A DNA stretch of 64,000 bases from Lota lota (taxonomy: Eukaryota > Chordata > Actinopteri > Gadiformes > Lotidae): assembly GCA_026745465.1 (NCBI GenBank), contig JACYXH010000479.1:3849511-3913510 (forward strand). Reading direction: 5' to 3'. Positions 12,931-25,796 of the stretch are shown piece by piece. The translations under genes were made by a program, and so were the position numbers. The first letter of the stretch is position 1. Each line of letters starts with the position of its first letter. The notes below the pieces were generated by a model. That model was not told the DNA's origin and searched no databases. It was given only the letters and a program-made list of their open reading frames with translations.

Positions 12931-15900
12931 TATATATTTATTTATACAAGGAAAACGAGTACCACAAAGTCACTGCATTAGACGGTCCTTGGATAACAAT
13001 TTCAACAGCCTAGGCAAAGCATTGAAAAAAGCTTAGCCAGGCGTTTTCTTTCCTCTGTGTTGCGAAGTAGTTCTTCACAAGAAGGAGACTTTGTGAACGC
13101 TCGTCGGTCATTAAATACCTTCTATAAAAGCTTTATGCCTGGTGAAGCTCCATCACAATCAGCCTGGCAGTCAGACGCTGTGCATTAGCCAAATGGGAGA
13201 GGATAGCACCGCCTGAGAGATTAATACCTTCCCATCCACACTTTATTAGCCACTAATCCTCCGCCTCTCCGCCCAGTCGCTCCAGGAGCTGTTGTAGCTG
13301 AGGACATGACCGTGGTGGAGAAAGAGATGGAGGGAGAGAGATATGGAGAGAGAGTGGGGGAGAGGGGGAGAGGGAGAAAGAGAAAGAGAGAGAGAGATTC
13401 CTCATGGGGATATTTTGTGACTCATTACCAAGGAATGTTTGCATTATGTGCAGAGGGTTTGACTGGGTTTGACTGAAGTCATTTTAGTGATGGTTTTATT
13501 CGTAACAATAAATAAATAAAGAATGGCTCGCAAGATATTACATTTCACATATGCGATATTAGTTAGATATTAGTAGGATAGCGGCTATGGATATATTAAG
13601 ATTAAGACGAGGAAAAAAGCTTTGCCAAGGAAATGAGTCAAAAATGATGCTTCATTTCTCCTTCCTTGTTTGCCTCTGTCATACTTTATACTGACAGTCT
13701 AAAGTTAGTTAGTCTAAAGTCTGGATGGTTTTCTTTTACAGGCAGTATTATGTTTGAAACATTCTCTTTTCATCTAACACGTTTATGTTCATTCATGTAC
13801 CAACTCAAAAGAATCCTGCGTTTCAAAAGCCGCTGCCTTAGCCAAAGAGTGATAATCAAGGACTCAGATAAACAGATTAAACATTGAATTTGTGTGACTT
13901 TCTGACACTCTTGTTGCTGTCTCAGTACATTAGCAATGGCCTTTGGCTATCAAAAGAGAAATTATACCACGCGTCAGCACTCATTTATTTACGCAAACCA
14001 GCACTCTCAAGTCAAACCATTTCACTTGCACCCTTGTTGCCTCGCCATGCATGTGAAGGTAACAAGAAACCCTGTGTCTAACACAGGGGAGAATGCATGA
14101 GCTGAAATTAGCAGGACTGAGCAATAACATGTAGTTTAGCTTAAACCTCAAGTCAAGTAGAGCAGGTGGATTATACGGCATTCAGTAGGCTACTACTAGG
14201 CATCCCATTTTATGGCACAGGTAGATATGATCAGCTACAGAATCTGTTCTGTTGTAAGACGTTTTCGGTCGATCAACCAAAAGGTTTCCACAAAAAAAGG
14301 GAACATACCCTCCAACTTCAATAATTGAGCAGCACTACAGAGAACTCATTTAGATTAGGCCACAAAGATGCCAGAGCACCCGCATCGCAGACCATCAAAG
14401 ACAAACCATTAATTCTGAGCTCCCTTTTGTAGCGGGATCCGTGGTTTTCATTGCGACTAGATTTCCTCAAAACGTCTTTTTCAGTGTCGCAGGGAGTGCG
14501 GGGAGAAAAGCAATTCCAAACCTTCCAAGGACACTGCTGTGCCCCAGTTTGAAATGAACGCCCCAAAATAACCGTTTAATTAAGCAACTATCTGTCAGGC
14601 TTTCATGTTTTCTAAACGAATCACCAGGAGTCTGATAGCAGGTTCAAAACTCTGCAAAAGTCATTTCAGAAGTATCTGGAATTAGCTCATTATGGAAAAC
14701 CATTTCATGTTTGTTTTTTTAAAGCCTTTGAATGACATCTCAGGATCCTACATATCTGGGCAAGACATATTTAATTATTGATACTCTGATTCAAGCATCC
14801 AAGCAATAGCCACAATTAGCCAGTGCTAATCTCCATGTTAGCTGCTAATACACCTAATATTGATCATTGTGGCTACAGTCTACATTGACTGTTTGATGGC
14901 CAATTTGATTATTTTTGGATCTATGTTATGGATCTATGTAAACTGTGAAACTGTGGTTCAAACGTCTCAAATCAGTTGTTGAATTATATGTCCATTATCC
15001 AGTATCTCAACAAGGCATGGTGTACGTGACATCCTGCACAGATATATGGTGGTCAACTGGGTACAAACAATGATAGACATAGTTTGATAGGGTTAAAAGG
15101 ATCCATTAGAGGAAAAATAACTGCTTTTTTGCATGATGATGATGATGATGATAATGATGCTGCGAAGTGACGATGCACTGGGCAGGATGCAGGTGTTTAT
15201 GTGTTTGAATGAATCACTGTGACAGAGTCATGTGACATTTAATGTGTGCCTTTTATCAGCTTTAAGTCTCACAAAACGGGAGTAGACCTCCACATGACGA
15301 TTCATTCCATAAGGATTTACTTTTACTCTTAGCCCCAAAGCATAGGAGACAGGTTAAAGCCCATTACACGAGTAACTTCAGCTGCATCTTTGCTGGCTGT
15401 GATGTGGTCTGACAGAGCATGACGTTATTCCTGCACTTCGCTGGCGTTGACAAACCTGTCCAGCCTCGTCTTCATGCTGTAGTCCATCGTTACTAATCAG
15501 TTCTTAGTGGGATCTGCTTCTTGGCTGTCACTGGAGATCATGCTTCTGTTGTTAGCCATGAGTCTTAATAGATCAACGGAATGCACAGGTTGCTACACTC
15601 TACTAGCTGATACAATATAATTACTGTACCACATTCGGAAATCTGTATAGAGGTTTATAATTTTGGTAATAACCAGACACCTTGTTATATGAAAGACCAT
15701 AATGAATGATCCATAATGTATTTACAAATGAATCTACGTTGCAAAATTATGCTTGGCAAAATCTGTATTTTAATAGGGGAAATTATGCAATGGAAGAATT
15801 GTGTTTCGTTTAATAGGCTTGGGGAGGTATTCATTGAGTTTTCTGCCATGAGTCAAATGAACTGTGAAATGCAAAACATCATCCATCATTTTCCTCCACT

Positions 15901-16640
15901 TTGATTGGCTCAGAAGACTCAGAAGAGAATATCTATGAGTAATCACGTAAAAAATGCAAATCCACATCAAATCAAAATCAGAGAGCAACGATTCGCAATC
16001 TATCGTATGGAAACCACCAAAAAGGATTCACTTTTGTTGTTATTTGACATTTCAAGTCATTAAAACCCCACAGCAGAGTTGAAAAAGCAAAAAAAAAAAA
16101 AACATATAAAAAAAGACAGAGAAATCCAATTAATTCAACCTCACCGTCTCCGAGTGAGACTGTGACATCGTCAGGGCAGAAGCGTTATGCAAATTGTGGC
16201 CAGCGTGCGTATGAGCGGCAGATCGCCTTCCTCAAATGAGGATGGGCAGGGGCCGGGGATGGGGCCAAATGAAACAGGAAGGAGAGGCTGCCGTAGCAAG
16301 TCAGCCTTGAACGGATTTAATTTAACATGATGAGGAGTTGACTTTGAGAAGTCTGAATTTGACTGAATTAATTCCACCACTGCGATGCCATTAAAAAAAA
16401 ATTGCCGATCGCTATGTGCCTGCCTCATCTAATCGAGTAAACACAGCTACTGTGTTTTACGAATAAAAACTGTAATAATCAGTTTTATTAATAGACAGTT
16501 ACAGTCATACAGTTTATAACAGCATCACACGTTTAATTATTGTGCCAAACTAATTATCATACGAATCTATCAAACTCTATCAAAGTCTGTTTCTTTGCCA
16601 TTGTTATCTTAGTTATGTATAACGCATCCATCCACCACAA

Positions 16641-16642
<2 letters not shown>
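12928..16642. other. Non-coding stretch, no confident gene
   Basis: Contains a GA-rich tract (13310-13396), a short (GAT)n at about 15137-15155, and AT-rich DNA. A weak splice-acceptor-like site on the minus strand near 13302 is followed by a short frame (see findings). The 16100-16440 block (with octamer ATGCAAAT near 16188) resembles conserved regulatory DNA. Nothing is firm enough to annotate as a gene. Confidence 0.4.

Positions 16643-16703
<61 letters not shown>
16643..16703. repeat. (TA)n microsatellite
   Basis: About 30 AT/TA units without interruption. Confidence 0.97.
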
Positions 16704-16706
<3 letters not shown>

Positions 16707-16816
16707 TTATATGTATGAGTTTTGGGCGACCATGACGCCCAATGTGAACAAACTTCATATGGGCAACTATAGTTGGGTTTATGAAATCCAGTTGCTCACT
16801 GTGTGTAAGAAGTAGG

Positions 16817-17284
16817 TGAACCACAGGGAAAAAAGGACTCAAAAGCACGACTCGGAGGTAACAGTCTGGATAGTAAGAATGGTCTTTACTAAGAAAAAAG
16901 GGTCGGTACACGGGTAATCAGTTGGAGATCAGGCAAACAATCCGGCAGGGAGTAGACAGGCGTAGTGGTTCGGTACACGGGTAATCAGTTGGAGATCAGG
17001 CAAACAATCCGGTAGGGAGAAGGCAATGGCGTAGTCAGGAATAACAGGCAGGAATAAAAAAAAAACAGGAATCGTAAAAATCGCTAGGAGCAATGCTGGA
17101 ACGTTTGACACAGAGGAACAAAGACAAACTGGCAGAGAGGAAGGGAAACACGCCGACTAAATACTCTAGGAGGGGAATGTTAATGAGGGACAAGTGAAAA
17201 CAATCAAGGTGAGTGGGAACGATCAGAAGCAGGAAACACAAGGACAGAGAGTGAAGTCTTCAATGAAAGGGGTTGGATATGACA
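16817..17284 (-). mobile_element. Probable solo LTR of a gypsy-type retrotransposon
   Basis: Read on the minus strand it starts TGTCATATCC, has a TATA-like GTATTTAG, a CT-rich leader, an AGTAAAG near the expected polyadenylation region, then GAGTCGTGCTTTTGAGTCC and an end close to GTGGTTCA. This order is what I know from fish gypsy LTRs. No internal region or second LTR is next to it. A target duplication was not found (flanks CTATG and GTAGG differ), so the exact ends are uncertain. Confidence 0.5.
16903..17018. repeat. 67-bp direct duplication within the solo LTR
   Basis: TCGGTACACGGGTAATCAGT and the following 29 bases occur twice, beginning at 16903 and 16970, differing mainly by GGCAGGG versus GGTAGGG. 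The linking segment between copies is unique. Confidence 0.9.
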
Positions 17285-17452
17285 CTATGCTGTTAAATGT
17301 TATTAGGTTCAATACAAATAGACTGTACAAATTATAATCGAACATATTTGAATTGTGTGAGAATTATATTAAGTACAATTTCTTAAAATATAATTATATA
17401 TATAAAATTATATACATAGATATCTTTCTTCTTTTGACTTCATTTCTGAATC

Positions 17453-17519
17453 CGTGCAGCACGGTGGCCAATGGTCCACGGCCGACACTGATCCGCGGCC
17501 CGGTGGTTGAGAACCACTA
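17453..17519 (+). mobile_element. hAT-like transposon end fragment
   Basis: The run CGCGGCCCGGTGGTTGAGAA followed by CCACT matches the terminal sequence I remember for hAT-family elements (ends reading CAGTGGTTCTCAA on the other strand). Only one end is present. Class by memory. Confidence 0.5.
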
Positions 17520-19106
17520 TCCTGACCAAGATCATACATCTAGTTTGATCATATCCACAAACTGACATATGCACGAAAGCATGTACCAAGTTAAGGATGC
17601 AGTGAAAGTGGAGCTAGCCAGCCACTCATAATAATCTGTGAACACTTCATCCCGGGAAGTTTGCGCTCCAACATGCGCACCTTTGCTGTTAATTGGGCTG
17701 CTGCCTTTGACGACAGTGGCAGAGCCCACGCATTGCAGGTGTGAAATTTTTAAATTTCACAGACTCAAAATAAGGATTACAGCTGTGTGACATTGCGTCT
17801 GTCTTTTTAACAACATTGCCAAGATGACCTTTGTATGCTCACTCACGAACAATATTTAATAAAAGACCTGTTTTGTTATGTTCCCTCCTACACTGCATTA
17901 ACAGTTGAAAGTTGGTTGAATTATGTTTTCCCATAATTCATTGTGCAGTCAGCAGGATCATTGCTCGCGTGTGAAGATATAAAAGGAAATAATGAGAGTG
18001 GCTTTTCTCACCCCACACTCTCTGTTACTGGGCCCCTTGTAATGAAAGGATCTTCCTTGAGTGTCTGTTCAATTTACAAGCCGCCATTTCATGTAGAGGA
18101 CGAAAGAGTGTTTTATTATCTATTTTATCTTGTATTACAAATATATATTATGCACCAACATATATTTAATTTCCCTTGGAGGGGATACTAGAAAATACTT
18201 TCATGAAATGAATCTTATTAAGTACAATGTAATAACCTTGAAGTTTAACTGGCCATAGATGTTAAAATACCTTCTTCATAATACTATTTCTTTCCTTATA
18301 TATTTAGTTCTTTCCTTATTTATTTCTGTAGACTATAGTTATACTGTGCTATTTCCTGGATCTATTATGGATTTCATTAGATGTATTGATGATTCTATTG
18401 GCTATTAAAATCAGCGTTGATCTGAAATTGAGGGTCGAGTTAACAGGTTTTTGATTTAATATTAACAGAATATAACAGAATATAAGCTTATTTCAATTAT
18501 TTGCAGCCCCAAACAAAAACGGGTTGATATTTAATATGAAAACCGAATTTAAATGGCATGTACTGAAGATAGTGGGTCTGGGCAATGAGTCTACACTTCA
18601 AGACAGCTTCTAGAAGAGCCTTGTTATACATTATTAGTGTCTTATTTTGAAAATACTTTATGCATAGATGATTAAACTCGCCAGTGGGCTAATTCTTTAT
18701 ATGGCTTACATACACATGAGATCAAATATCCACACTCTCTACATTATAAACACATACAAATTATTCTTTTACAAGTGTAACTTGTGAGAAATAATCGCAA
18801 TTCCCTGTGTTCACTTTAATAGTTTCAAATGTCAAAAGTCTCTTGAAATATCAGTTTTTATGTCAAATGAAGCCGCAGGGCATAGATAATAAAATAGAAA
18901 TGTCACACTCACTTTCTACTACAGCAAAACCTCATAAAATGTGTATTTTGTCTGTATTCACTTTAAATAAATTTGCTGTGTTAAAGATATATGCTTGTAA
19001 AATTTATGAAATTGGTATAATTAAGGACATCTGCCGGCCTACAATTTTTTTTGTTGGATCACAGTTGTTAGGGGAAAGGGTATTATAATTGTATAAAACA
19101 TATAAA
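17520..19106. other. Non-coding AT-rich stretch, no gene seen
   Basis: Mostly AT-rich with chance frames. A GC-richer patch at 17640-17745 contains CCCGGGAAGTTTGCGCTCC. No exon or repeat boundary could be supported. Confidence 0.45.
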
Positions 19107-19222
19107 CATGACATATACGTATAGTTATATGTTCTGGATTCTACATGTTAACATGACATATATAGTAAATTGTTCTGGATTCTACATATAGACATGACAT
19201 ATATAGTTATGGTTTCTGGATT
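19107..19222. repeat. Short tandem repeat, about 3 copies of 41-45 bp
   Basis: The phrase CATGACATATA, then GTTCTGGATTCTACAT, recurs with starts near 19107, 19152 and 19193. Confidence 0.75.
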
Positions 19223-19545
19223 CATTCACTCACTCAAAATTGTTGTCCATTCATTAGGAAATTGTGATGCAGATTTAAGAGGGAAACAAGCAACAAGCTT
19301 GATTTAATCTTTGATTAAAAGATTAAAAGGATGAATGCCCAGCAGAATTACCACAGGGCCAAACTTCAGTCACACATTCCAGAGGCCGAATTCCATATGA
19401 GTTCCCTTTATTTTACTCTAATTTACTGCATTTGAAATGCTCACTTTTGAAGATGACTTCCACTGGAATGGCTTGAGCTGAATGAAACATCTCCCACTCC
19501 CCCCGTCCTTCACACTTCCCGCACAGCTGCTGCTCCCACTAGGCT
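19223..19545. other. Non-coding stretch, no gene seen
   Basis: Unique AT-rich sequence; nothing recognised. Confidence 0.4.
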
Positions 19546-19798
19546 CTAGTGGGAACCACGACGCACAGTGCATGTGTGTGTGTGCGTGAGTGTGTGTGTG
19601 TGTGTGCCTGTGTGTGTGTCGGTGTTTGTGAGTGTGTGAATGTATGTGGGTGTGTGTCTGTCTGTGTTTGTGAGCCTTTGAATGTATGGCTGCGTGTGTG
19701 TGTTTGTGTGTGTGTGTGTGTGTCTGTTTGTGTACGTGTGTGTCTGTGAATATGTTTGAGTGTGTATATGTGTATGCATGTGCATACACATATGTATG
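19546..19798. repeat. Interrupted (GT)n tract
   Basis: GT-rich sequence with many single-base interruptions. It generates several long Thr/His-rich or Cys/Val-rich frames on both strands that are not genes. Confidence 0.93.
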
Positions 19799-20446
<648 letters not shown>

Positions 20447-20871
20447 TTGTAAACTTGAATAAGTGGTATCCACTTTGTGAGTGAGATTCATATCATTTCA
20501 ATAGGGATCTCCTTGTGTGGATGAGTGCTGATCTACTAACTAAACAAATTGAAGATCACTTTCTGTAAATCCCATACACTCGTGATATGGAGATATTTTA
20601 TCATGCCAGAGTGAATTCATATTTTCTTTCCTGCTTCTATGCTCACCTTGCAGAATTTAATGTCAATAATGATTTAGTGTATGATATGATACTGCATTTG
20701 ATATATAAATAGGTTTGCTTAGCTTTATTTGTGGCCATTTCAGATTTGAGTACTACTTAAACTACTGAAAGATACACATGACGAGTGAGACTAAAAGTTT
20801 ATGAAATAAAAAAGTTTAAATTCAACTGCTATTCATTCACAACATCAGTAAAAATAAATCCACTATGTCAT

Positions 20872-20991
20872 GTAACCATGTGTTCTGATTGGTGTGTTTC
20901 ATGTAACCATGTGTTCTGATTGGTGTGTTCCAAGTAACCATGTGTTCTGATTGGTGTGTTATATATAACCATGTGTTCTGATTGGTGTGTT
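20872..20991. repeat. 31-32-bp minisatellite, 4 copies
   Basis: The core TAACCATGTGTTCTGATTGG, then TGTGTT, begins at 20872, 20904, 20935 and 20966. The copies differ only in the four to six spacer bases. The repeat includes an inverted CCAAT box (ATTGG). Confidence 0.93.
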
Positions 20992-21426
20992 GATTGTCAA
21001 AACTTGCTTTGTGACTGATGGATTAGCTTCATGGAAATCAATAACACATTTACATTTCTCTCCACGGTTTTGGCCGACAGGAAATGCGCAAGCAATAAAA
21101 GCCCCCAACTGAAAAAATAAATAAAAAAACCATCATGGGTTTTAAATACTACGGCAAGAGACAGGGTAACAAATTCAATGATTTGGCTGTGATAAAAGAT
21201 ATACATTTCACTTTAAACAAGATGCATCTGCCGTCGTCTCGTGTGGGATGCGAAGCAACAAACCGCCTGTCTACATTGCAGTGAGCCTGAAGTGACGGTT
21301 AAATAGATCAGAAACAGAAAACATACAGACATGCAAACACACAGATACAAGACAGCCAGAATGATTACCATCTGGCGCCACACACACAGGTAATAATATA
21401 TATATGCCTAAATACAGGCTATTACA

Positions 21427-21429
<3 letters not shown>
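20992..21429. other. Non-coding stretch, no gene seen
   Basis: Unique sequence with chance frames only. Confidence 0.4.

Positions 21430-21471
<42 letters not shown>
21430..21471. repeat. (GA)n microsatellite
   Basis: About 20 uninterrupted GA units. After it, 21492-21580 holds several degenerate copies of a GACAGACAG/TGTACCGCGTGATGA phrase. Confidence 0.95.
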
Positions 21472-21474
<3 letters not shown>

Positions 21475-21690
21475 GAGTGCCATACCGCGTATTGACAGAC
21501 GGATGAATGTACTGCGTGATGACGGACAGGATGTATGTACCGCGTGATGACAGACAGTAAGGCATGATGACAGACAGTTTGTATGTACCCTGTGTTCTTC
21601 TCTCTTAGTGACAAGCAGATGCTAAGTCTCACGGGGAGCTCAGAAACACCCCCGCAATGTTATCCTCCTCAGCCTTATACTGCTCATACT

Positions 21691-21835
21691 GTGTGTGTGT
21701 GTGTGTGTGCATATGTATGTATGTTTCTGTACTTGCATGCATGTATGTTTTGTGTGTGTGTTGGTGTGTGTGTGTATGTGTTTGCATGCGTGTGTGTGAG
21801 TGTGCATGCATGCATGAGCACGTGTGTGTGTGTCT
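21691..21835. repeat. Interrupted (GT)n tract
   Basis: GT repeats with TATG and CATGCATG interruptions. Frames over it are artefacts. Confidence 0.93.
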
Positions 21836-22222
21836 GTCCTTAGTATACGTTCCCTTCTAAGATAGGTGCACCAAAATCCAATGGAGTTGTGAATAAAGTG
21901 AAATACAAAACAAAACAACAACAACCCATTTCTCTAAATGATCAGGGTGGAATCAGAACCTTCTCCTTCATCCGGGAGCTATGTTTACTCTCTCTGATGT
22001 TGTTTGAATTAAACATGCTTCGCACTTCCTGTCCGACTCACTAAACCTGCATCTTGTGATATTAAATAAAAATCGACACTCCCCCCAACACACAGCCCCT
22101 CTCTACACTCCCCCAAACACCCCCCTGCCTCTACACTCCCAAAACCTCACCCCCCCCCCCCCACCGCTCTTACTTTTCAGCCATCTGCCATGAAGTTGAA
22201 CAACACCCCACTTATTCTCCTA

Positions 22223-22223
<1 letters not shown>
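21836..22223. other. Non-coding stretch, C-rich at the right
   Basis: No gene. 22080-22165 is C-rich with ACACTCCCCC-like phrases and a short poly-C. Confidence 0.5.

Positions 22224-22312
<89 letters not shown>
22224..22312. repeat. (AC)n microsatellite
   Basis: About 44 uninterrupted AC units. Confidence 0.97.
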
Positions 22313-22317
<5 letters not shown>

Positions 22318-22388
22318 GCAAGTACATAGGAATACCACAGTTGGAACAAGCCCCATCCATATGACCCATCACATGCCTTCTCAATTGG

Positions 22389-22527
22389 AGAAGGAGGAGG
22401 AGGAGGAGGGGAGGAGGAGGGGGAGGAGTGCTGGGGAGGAGGAGGAGTGTTGGGGGGAGGAGGAGGAGGAGGAGGAGGAGGGGAGAAGGATGAGGGGAGG
22501 AGGAGGAGGAGGAGAAGGAGAAGGAGT
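22389..22527. repeat. GGA-rich purine tract
   Basis: Almost pure purine strand made of GGA/GGAGG units. Such tracts can form quadruplex or triplex structures. It produces Glu/Gly-rich and Ser/Leu-rich frames that are not genes. Confidence 0.95.
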
Positions 22528-22696
22528 GCCGGGGGAAGACAACAGTCTGTAATGACCTACTTAAGCCTCCCAGACCCACTCAACTTTTGAGGGAGAAAAA
22601 AGGAGGGAAAGAGAAAAGGAGAAAAGAAAGTCCAGGACAATGGATAGAGAGAGAGATCACTCTAATGGAACATGAAACATCTCGCTATATACCCCA

Positions 22697-22798
22697 TACA
22701 CACACACACACACACACACACACGCATACATACATGACCTCAAACACAAACACACACACACAAACCCACACACCCGCACACGCACACACACACACACA
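22697..22798. repeat. Interrupted (AC)n microsatellite
   Basis: AC units with a non-repeat insert near 22723-22745. Confidence 0.95.
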
Positions 22799-23319
22799 AT
22801 AATCTCCCATCGTCCCCTCTCTGTGCTTGTTATACACTCACTCCCTGCCGTCACATTGCAATTGTTCATCCCTCAGTTAACCACAGAGAATAATGATGGA
22901 GGAGAGAGAGAGAAAGGGTGAGAGAGAGAGTGAGAGAGAGAGGGGGAGAGGGACAGAGAGTGGTAGGGCCCGGGGCCCTACATTGTGATGGTCTAAGCAG
23001 TCTCGAGCCACAGCCGTGCTTCGGCTGAATCAACATCGGGGTGTAGCGAGAGCAGCTCTCTATCCCCCACAGCTCTCTGGGCCAAGGAGGCTGTTGTGTG
23101 TGTGTGTGTGTGTTTAAGCCATGCCATATTTTTCCTCGTTCATTATTTTACGATCCCTTCCGATGTACCCAAGCGATGAGACGAGGAACCAAACCCAGAG
23201 TGTCGCTCCTTTCATTTCACTGTTTGTAGCTGGTTTTCCTTTTGTTAGTGTAGCTTTGCAGTCATTGTCACTTTGAGCTGGCGATGTTACGTCTTCTTCA
23301 TGAAGAGCATCAGCCCCGA
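22799..23319. other. Non-coding stretch with GA-rich patch
   Basis: 22898-22963 is GA-rich. A short (GT)n lies at 23095-23112. The rest is unique and no exon was recognised. Confidence 0.45.
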
Positions 23320-23612
23320 ACATCCTCCTCCTCATCATCATCATCTTCATCCTCATCATCATCCTCACTTAATCATCCTCATCTTACCATCCTCATCGTC
23401 CTCATTACCATCACCATCATTGTCAACACCATCCTCATCACCATCCTCATCATCACCATCCTCATCACCATCCTCATCATCCTCATCATCAGCATTCTCA
23501 CCATCTTCATCATCATTCTCATCATCCTCATCCTCATCATTATCGTCACCATCATCATCATCACCGTCATTATCCTCATCATCATCTTCATCCTCATCCT
23601 CGTTATCGTCAG
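23320..23612. repeat. (CAT)/(CTC) trinucleotide-rich tract
   Basis: A mosaic of CATCAT and CATCCTCAT units. It gives long open frames in all three plus frames and on the minus strand, which are therefore not evidence of a gene. Confidence 0.95.
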
Positions 23613-24810
23613 CCCGAGGAGGACGAGAGCGCCCGTCCCAGAAGATCTAAACGTGAAGAGACAGACGTGACCCCCCCCCTCGCTGCCCACAGAGTCCCGG
23701 GTGTTGGGCAAAGACGAAGCTCACTTCATGCCGACAATCTGCTACTTATCAAACTTGCCATGGATCCCTTAATAATAAATGGTCCATCTTCCTGGGGGCG
23801 GTGCTTTTAAATTAAGATTCATTTATTATTTGGTCAGATCTCTGCATGGCTATAATAAGATGACACAATATTTGCTCTCATGTCCATCCACAAAAAACGA
23901 GTTTTTATAATAAAGCCACTTGTGGTTTTATGTGTGGCTGTAATAGAGAACACATGATCTGCTCCAACTTGCCTGTGCTGCCGTAGGATGACATGGCCTG
24001 TTCTAATTATCATTATCACTCATTTCACATAAGCGCAAGTTGATAGAGTGTGATCAAAGGTCAGCCAAGCAAACCCTACCGCTCCCCAGCAGGTGAACGC
24101 CACTGGTGTGAATGTGTTTGCGTGTGATGTGCTAATTACACACACATGCTCCCTGTGTTATACACCCGCACACGTACATACTGTGTATGTGGTTGTAGCA
24201 ATGTGTGTGTAATGTGTGATCTGTCTAATGTATTACATTTAAAAAACTGTTTGCATCAGATTTATATTATATTATATTTTAACATGTTACAGCTCAGAAA
24301 TCCTGTAGACTGAAAGGAGAGAATACAACAAACGATCCTGTCAGGGACCATACAATCGTTAGGTCTGCCGTGCTTGTGGTTTGCATGTGAAAGGTGTTGT
24401 ACTGGCATCTGAAGGACATGAGAGAGCGTACGGAATCTGTGCTTCACTTGTGATATTTTCCTTTTCCCTTCAGTCACTCAACACACATGTTGGTCCACGC
24501 TTTAGATTGCATGGAATTTAATTGAAGGTTTCAATTCTTTCAACTGTTTTTGTGTCCTTGAGTGTTGACAACTTTCTGTTATAATAGTATTTCTAATAAT
24601 GATTATTATTATTATTGTTTTGCATTCCATCAAATGCATTGCATGCCAAAAATGAAAATGTTGTCATGAGAATTTCAAACTAATTCATATTGATCATTTG
24701 AACCAACCAACAAGGAACTTTTCCAGGATATGTGTGTGTGCGTGTGTGTGTGTGTGTGTTTGCATAGCAAATAAAGACACATAAGAGCAGACATGCTCCA
24801 GGGTGGTGGT
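23613..24810. other. Non-coding stretch, possible conserved element
   Basis: 23735-23870 is balanced in composition with TAATAATAAATGG and TTTAAATTAAGATTC phrases that resemble conserved enhancers. A short (GT)n is at 24731-24759. No exon was recognised. Confidence 0.35.
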
Positions 24811-24816
24811 ACTCAC

Positions 24817-24998
24817 GCTGCGACCCTCCTGCGGGAGGTGATGCTGGCTACGATGACGCTCCCCGGCCGGGGCTTGGCCACCGCCTGGAAGGTCCCCCTC
24901 CAGAACTTCTCAAAGAGCTCCTTCTCCTCGCGCTGTCCCCCCAGCGAGGCTGTAGACCCACAGGGACCCCCCTGGAGAGAGCAGGGGCTGGGCTGCAT
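24817..24998 (-). CDS. Probable first coding exon, unidentified host gene
   Basis: On the minus strand an ATG at 24998 (AAGATGC context, A at -3) opens a 182-nt frame encoding 60 residues plus two bases. It starts MQPSPCSLQGGPCG and includes EKELFEKFWRGTFQAVAKP and SVIVASITSRRR. It ends exactly at a consensus splice donor, GC|GTGAGT (GTGAGT at 24816-24811). The sequence is not low-complexity, is rich in CpG and G/C at third positions, and sits in a CpG-rich patch, as first exons of vertebrate genes do. No signal peptide or membrane segment is visible. I do not recognise the family. Later exons would lie toward lower coordinates and none was found with confidence. It could also be a chance frame in a GC-rich region. 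Confidence 0.5.
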
Positions 24999-25560
24999 CT
25001 TTACTCTCGCCAAAGTATCTCCCGAAAACAGCGATGCACAGAGCTAACGCACACGCTGATGCGCTCACGCAAACGCTCGCGTGTGCTACCAAGAGATCCT
25101 GGCTCAGGAGCTCTCCAAGTACTGAACAAGACCGCACTGAGATGGGAGAGAAGCAGACAGAGAGATGATTTCCCTCCCGCACCGAAGGCAAAACACCCAG
25201 AGAGCCAGAGAGAGTTAGAGTCAGGGCTCCTGTGCTCCCAGCGTGTGGAGAGAGGGACAAAGGCAGCCCCTTCCAGTTGGAGGCTGGGTGTTAGTGGGTA
25301 TTGTTCTCCCAGATGGAGAGGAAGGGTGGTTGAGTATCGCCTCTCCTGTCACATCTGCTGCTCCCGGAGAGACAGGGGGGTGGGGGGGGGGGGGTCGGGG
25401 GGAGAGACGGGGAAAGAGCGCCTCCCACTCCTGGCTCCTTGGTCCGCTAGATAGATCCCTCCTCCCTGGAACTCTTTCTTCTTAGTGTGTCTCAAGCCGG
25501 CGGGCTGCCTGAGTTACGCATCACTACCCAGGCACGCAGGGCATCGGGACGCTTGCTGTG
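24999..25560 (-). promoter_or_regulatory. CpG-rich 5' region upstream of the candidate exon
   Basis: CpG-rich sequence (GATGCGCTCACGCAAACGCTCGCG near 25058-25081, CGGGACGC near 25546) continues upstream of the ATG at 24998. It also has a G-rich run near 25377-25397. This fits a 5' untranslated region or promoter for a minus-strand gene. No TATA box was identified. Confidence 0.35.
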
Positions 25561-25723
25561 TGTGTGGATGAAAAGTGAGAGAGAGAGAGAGAGAGAGACA
25601 GAGAGCAGGTGCATCTGTTGACGCGGGAGTGCAGTGGCTCCCGTGATAGAGAGTGCTCAGGCGAGGGTACTGCGTGTGGAGTTTGTCTGAGGATGGAGAG
25701 TGTGTGAGCGTCTGTGTGTGAGC

Positions 25724-25725
<2 letters not shown>

Positions 25726-25770
<45 letters not shown>
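25726..25770. repeat. (GT)n microsatellite
   Basis: About 22 GT units at the far edge of the CpG-rich region. Confidence 0.96.
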
Positions 25771-25771
<1 letters not shown>

Positions 25772-25796
25772 TAGAGTGAGCTCAGATGAAGGCTGC

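Noticed and set aside
22190..22579. Frames of about 120 codons on both strands
   Set aside because: They span an AC tract joined to a GGA-rich tract and contain only low-complexity residues.
23273..23711. Three long frames over the CAT/CTC tract
   Set aside because: Trinucleotide repeats keep every frame open; no non-repeat domain is attached.
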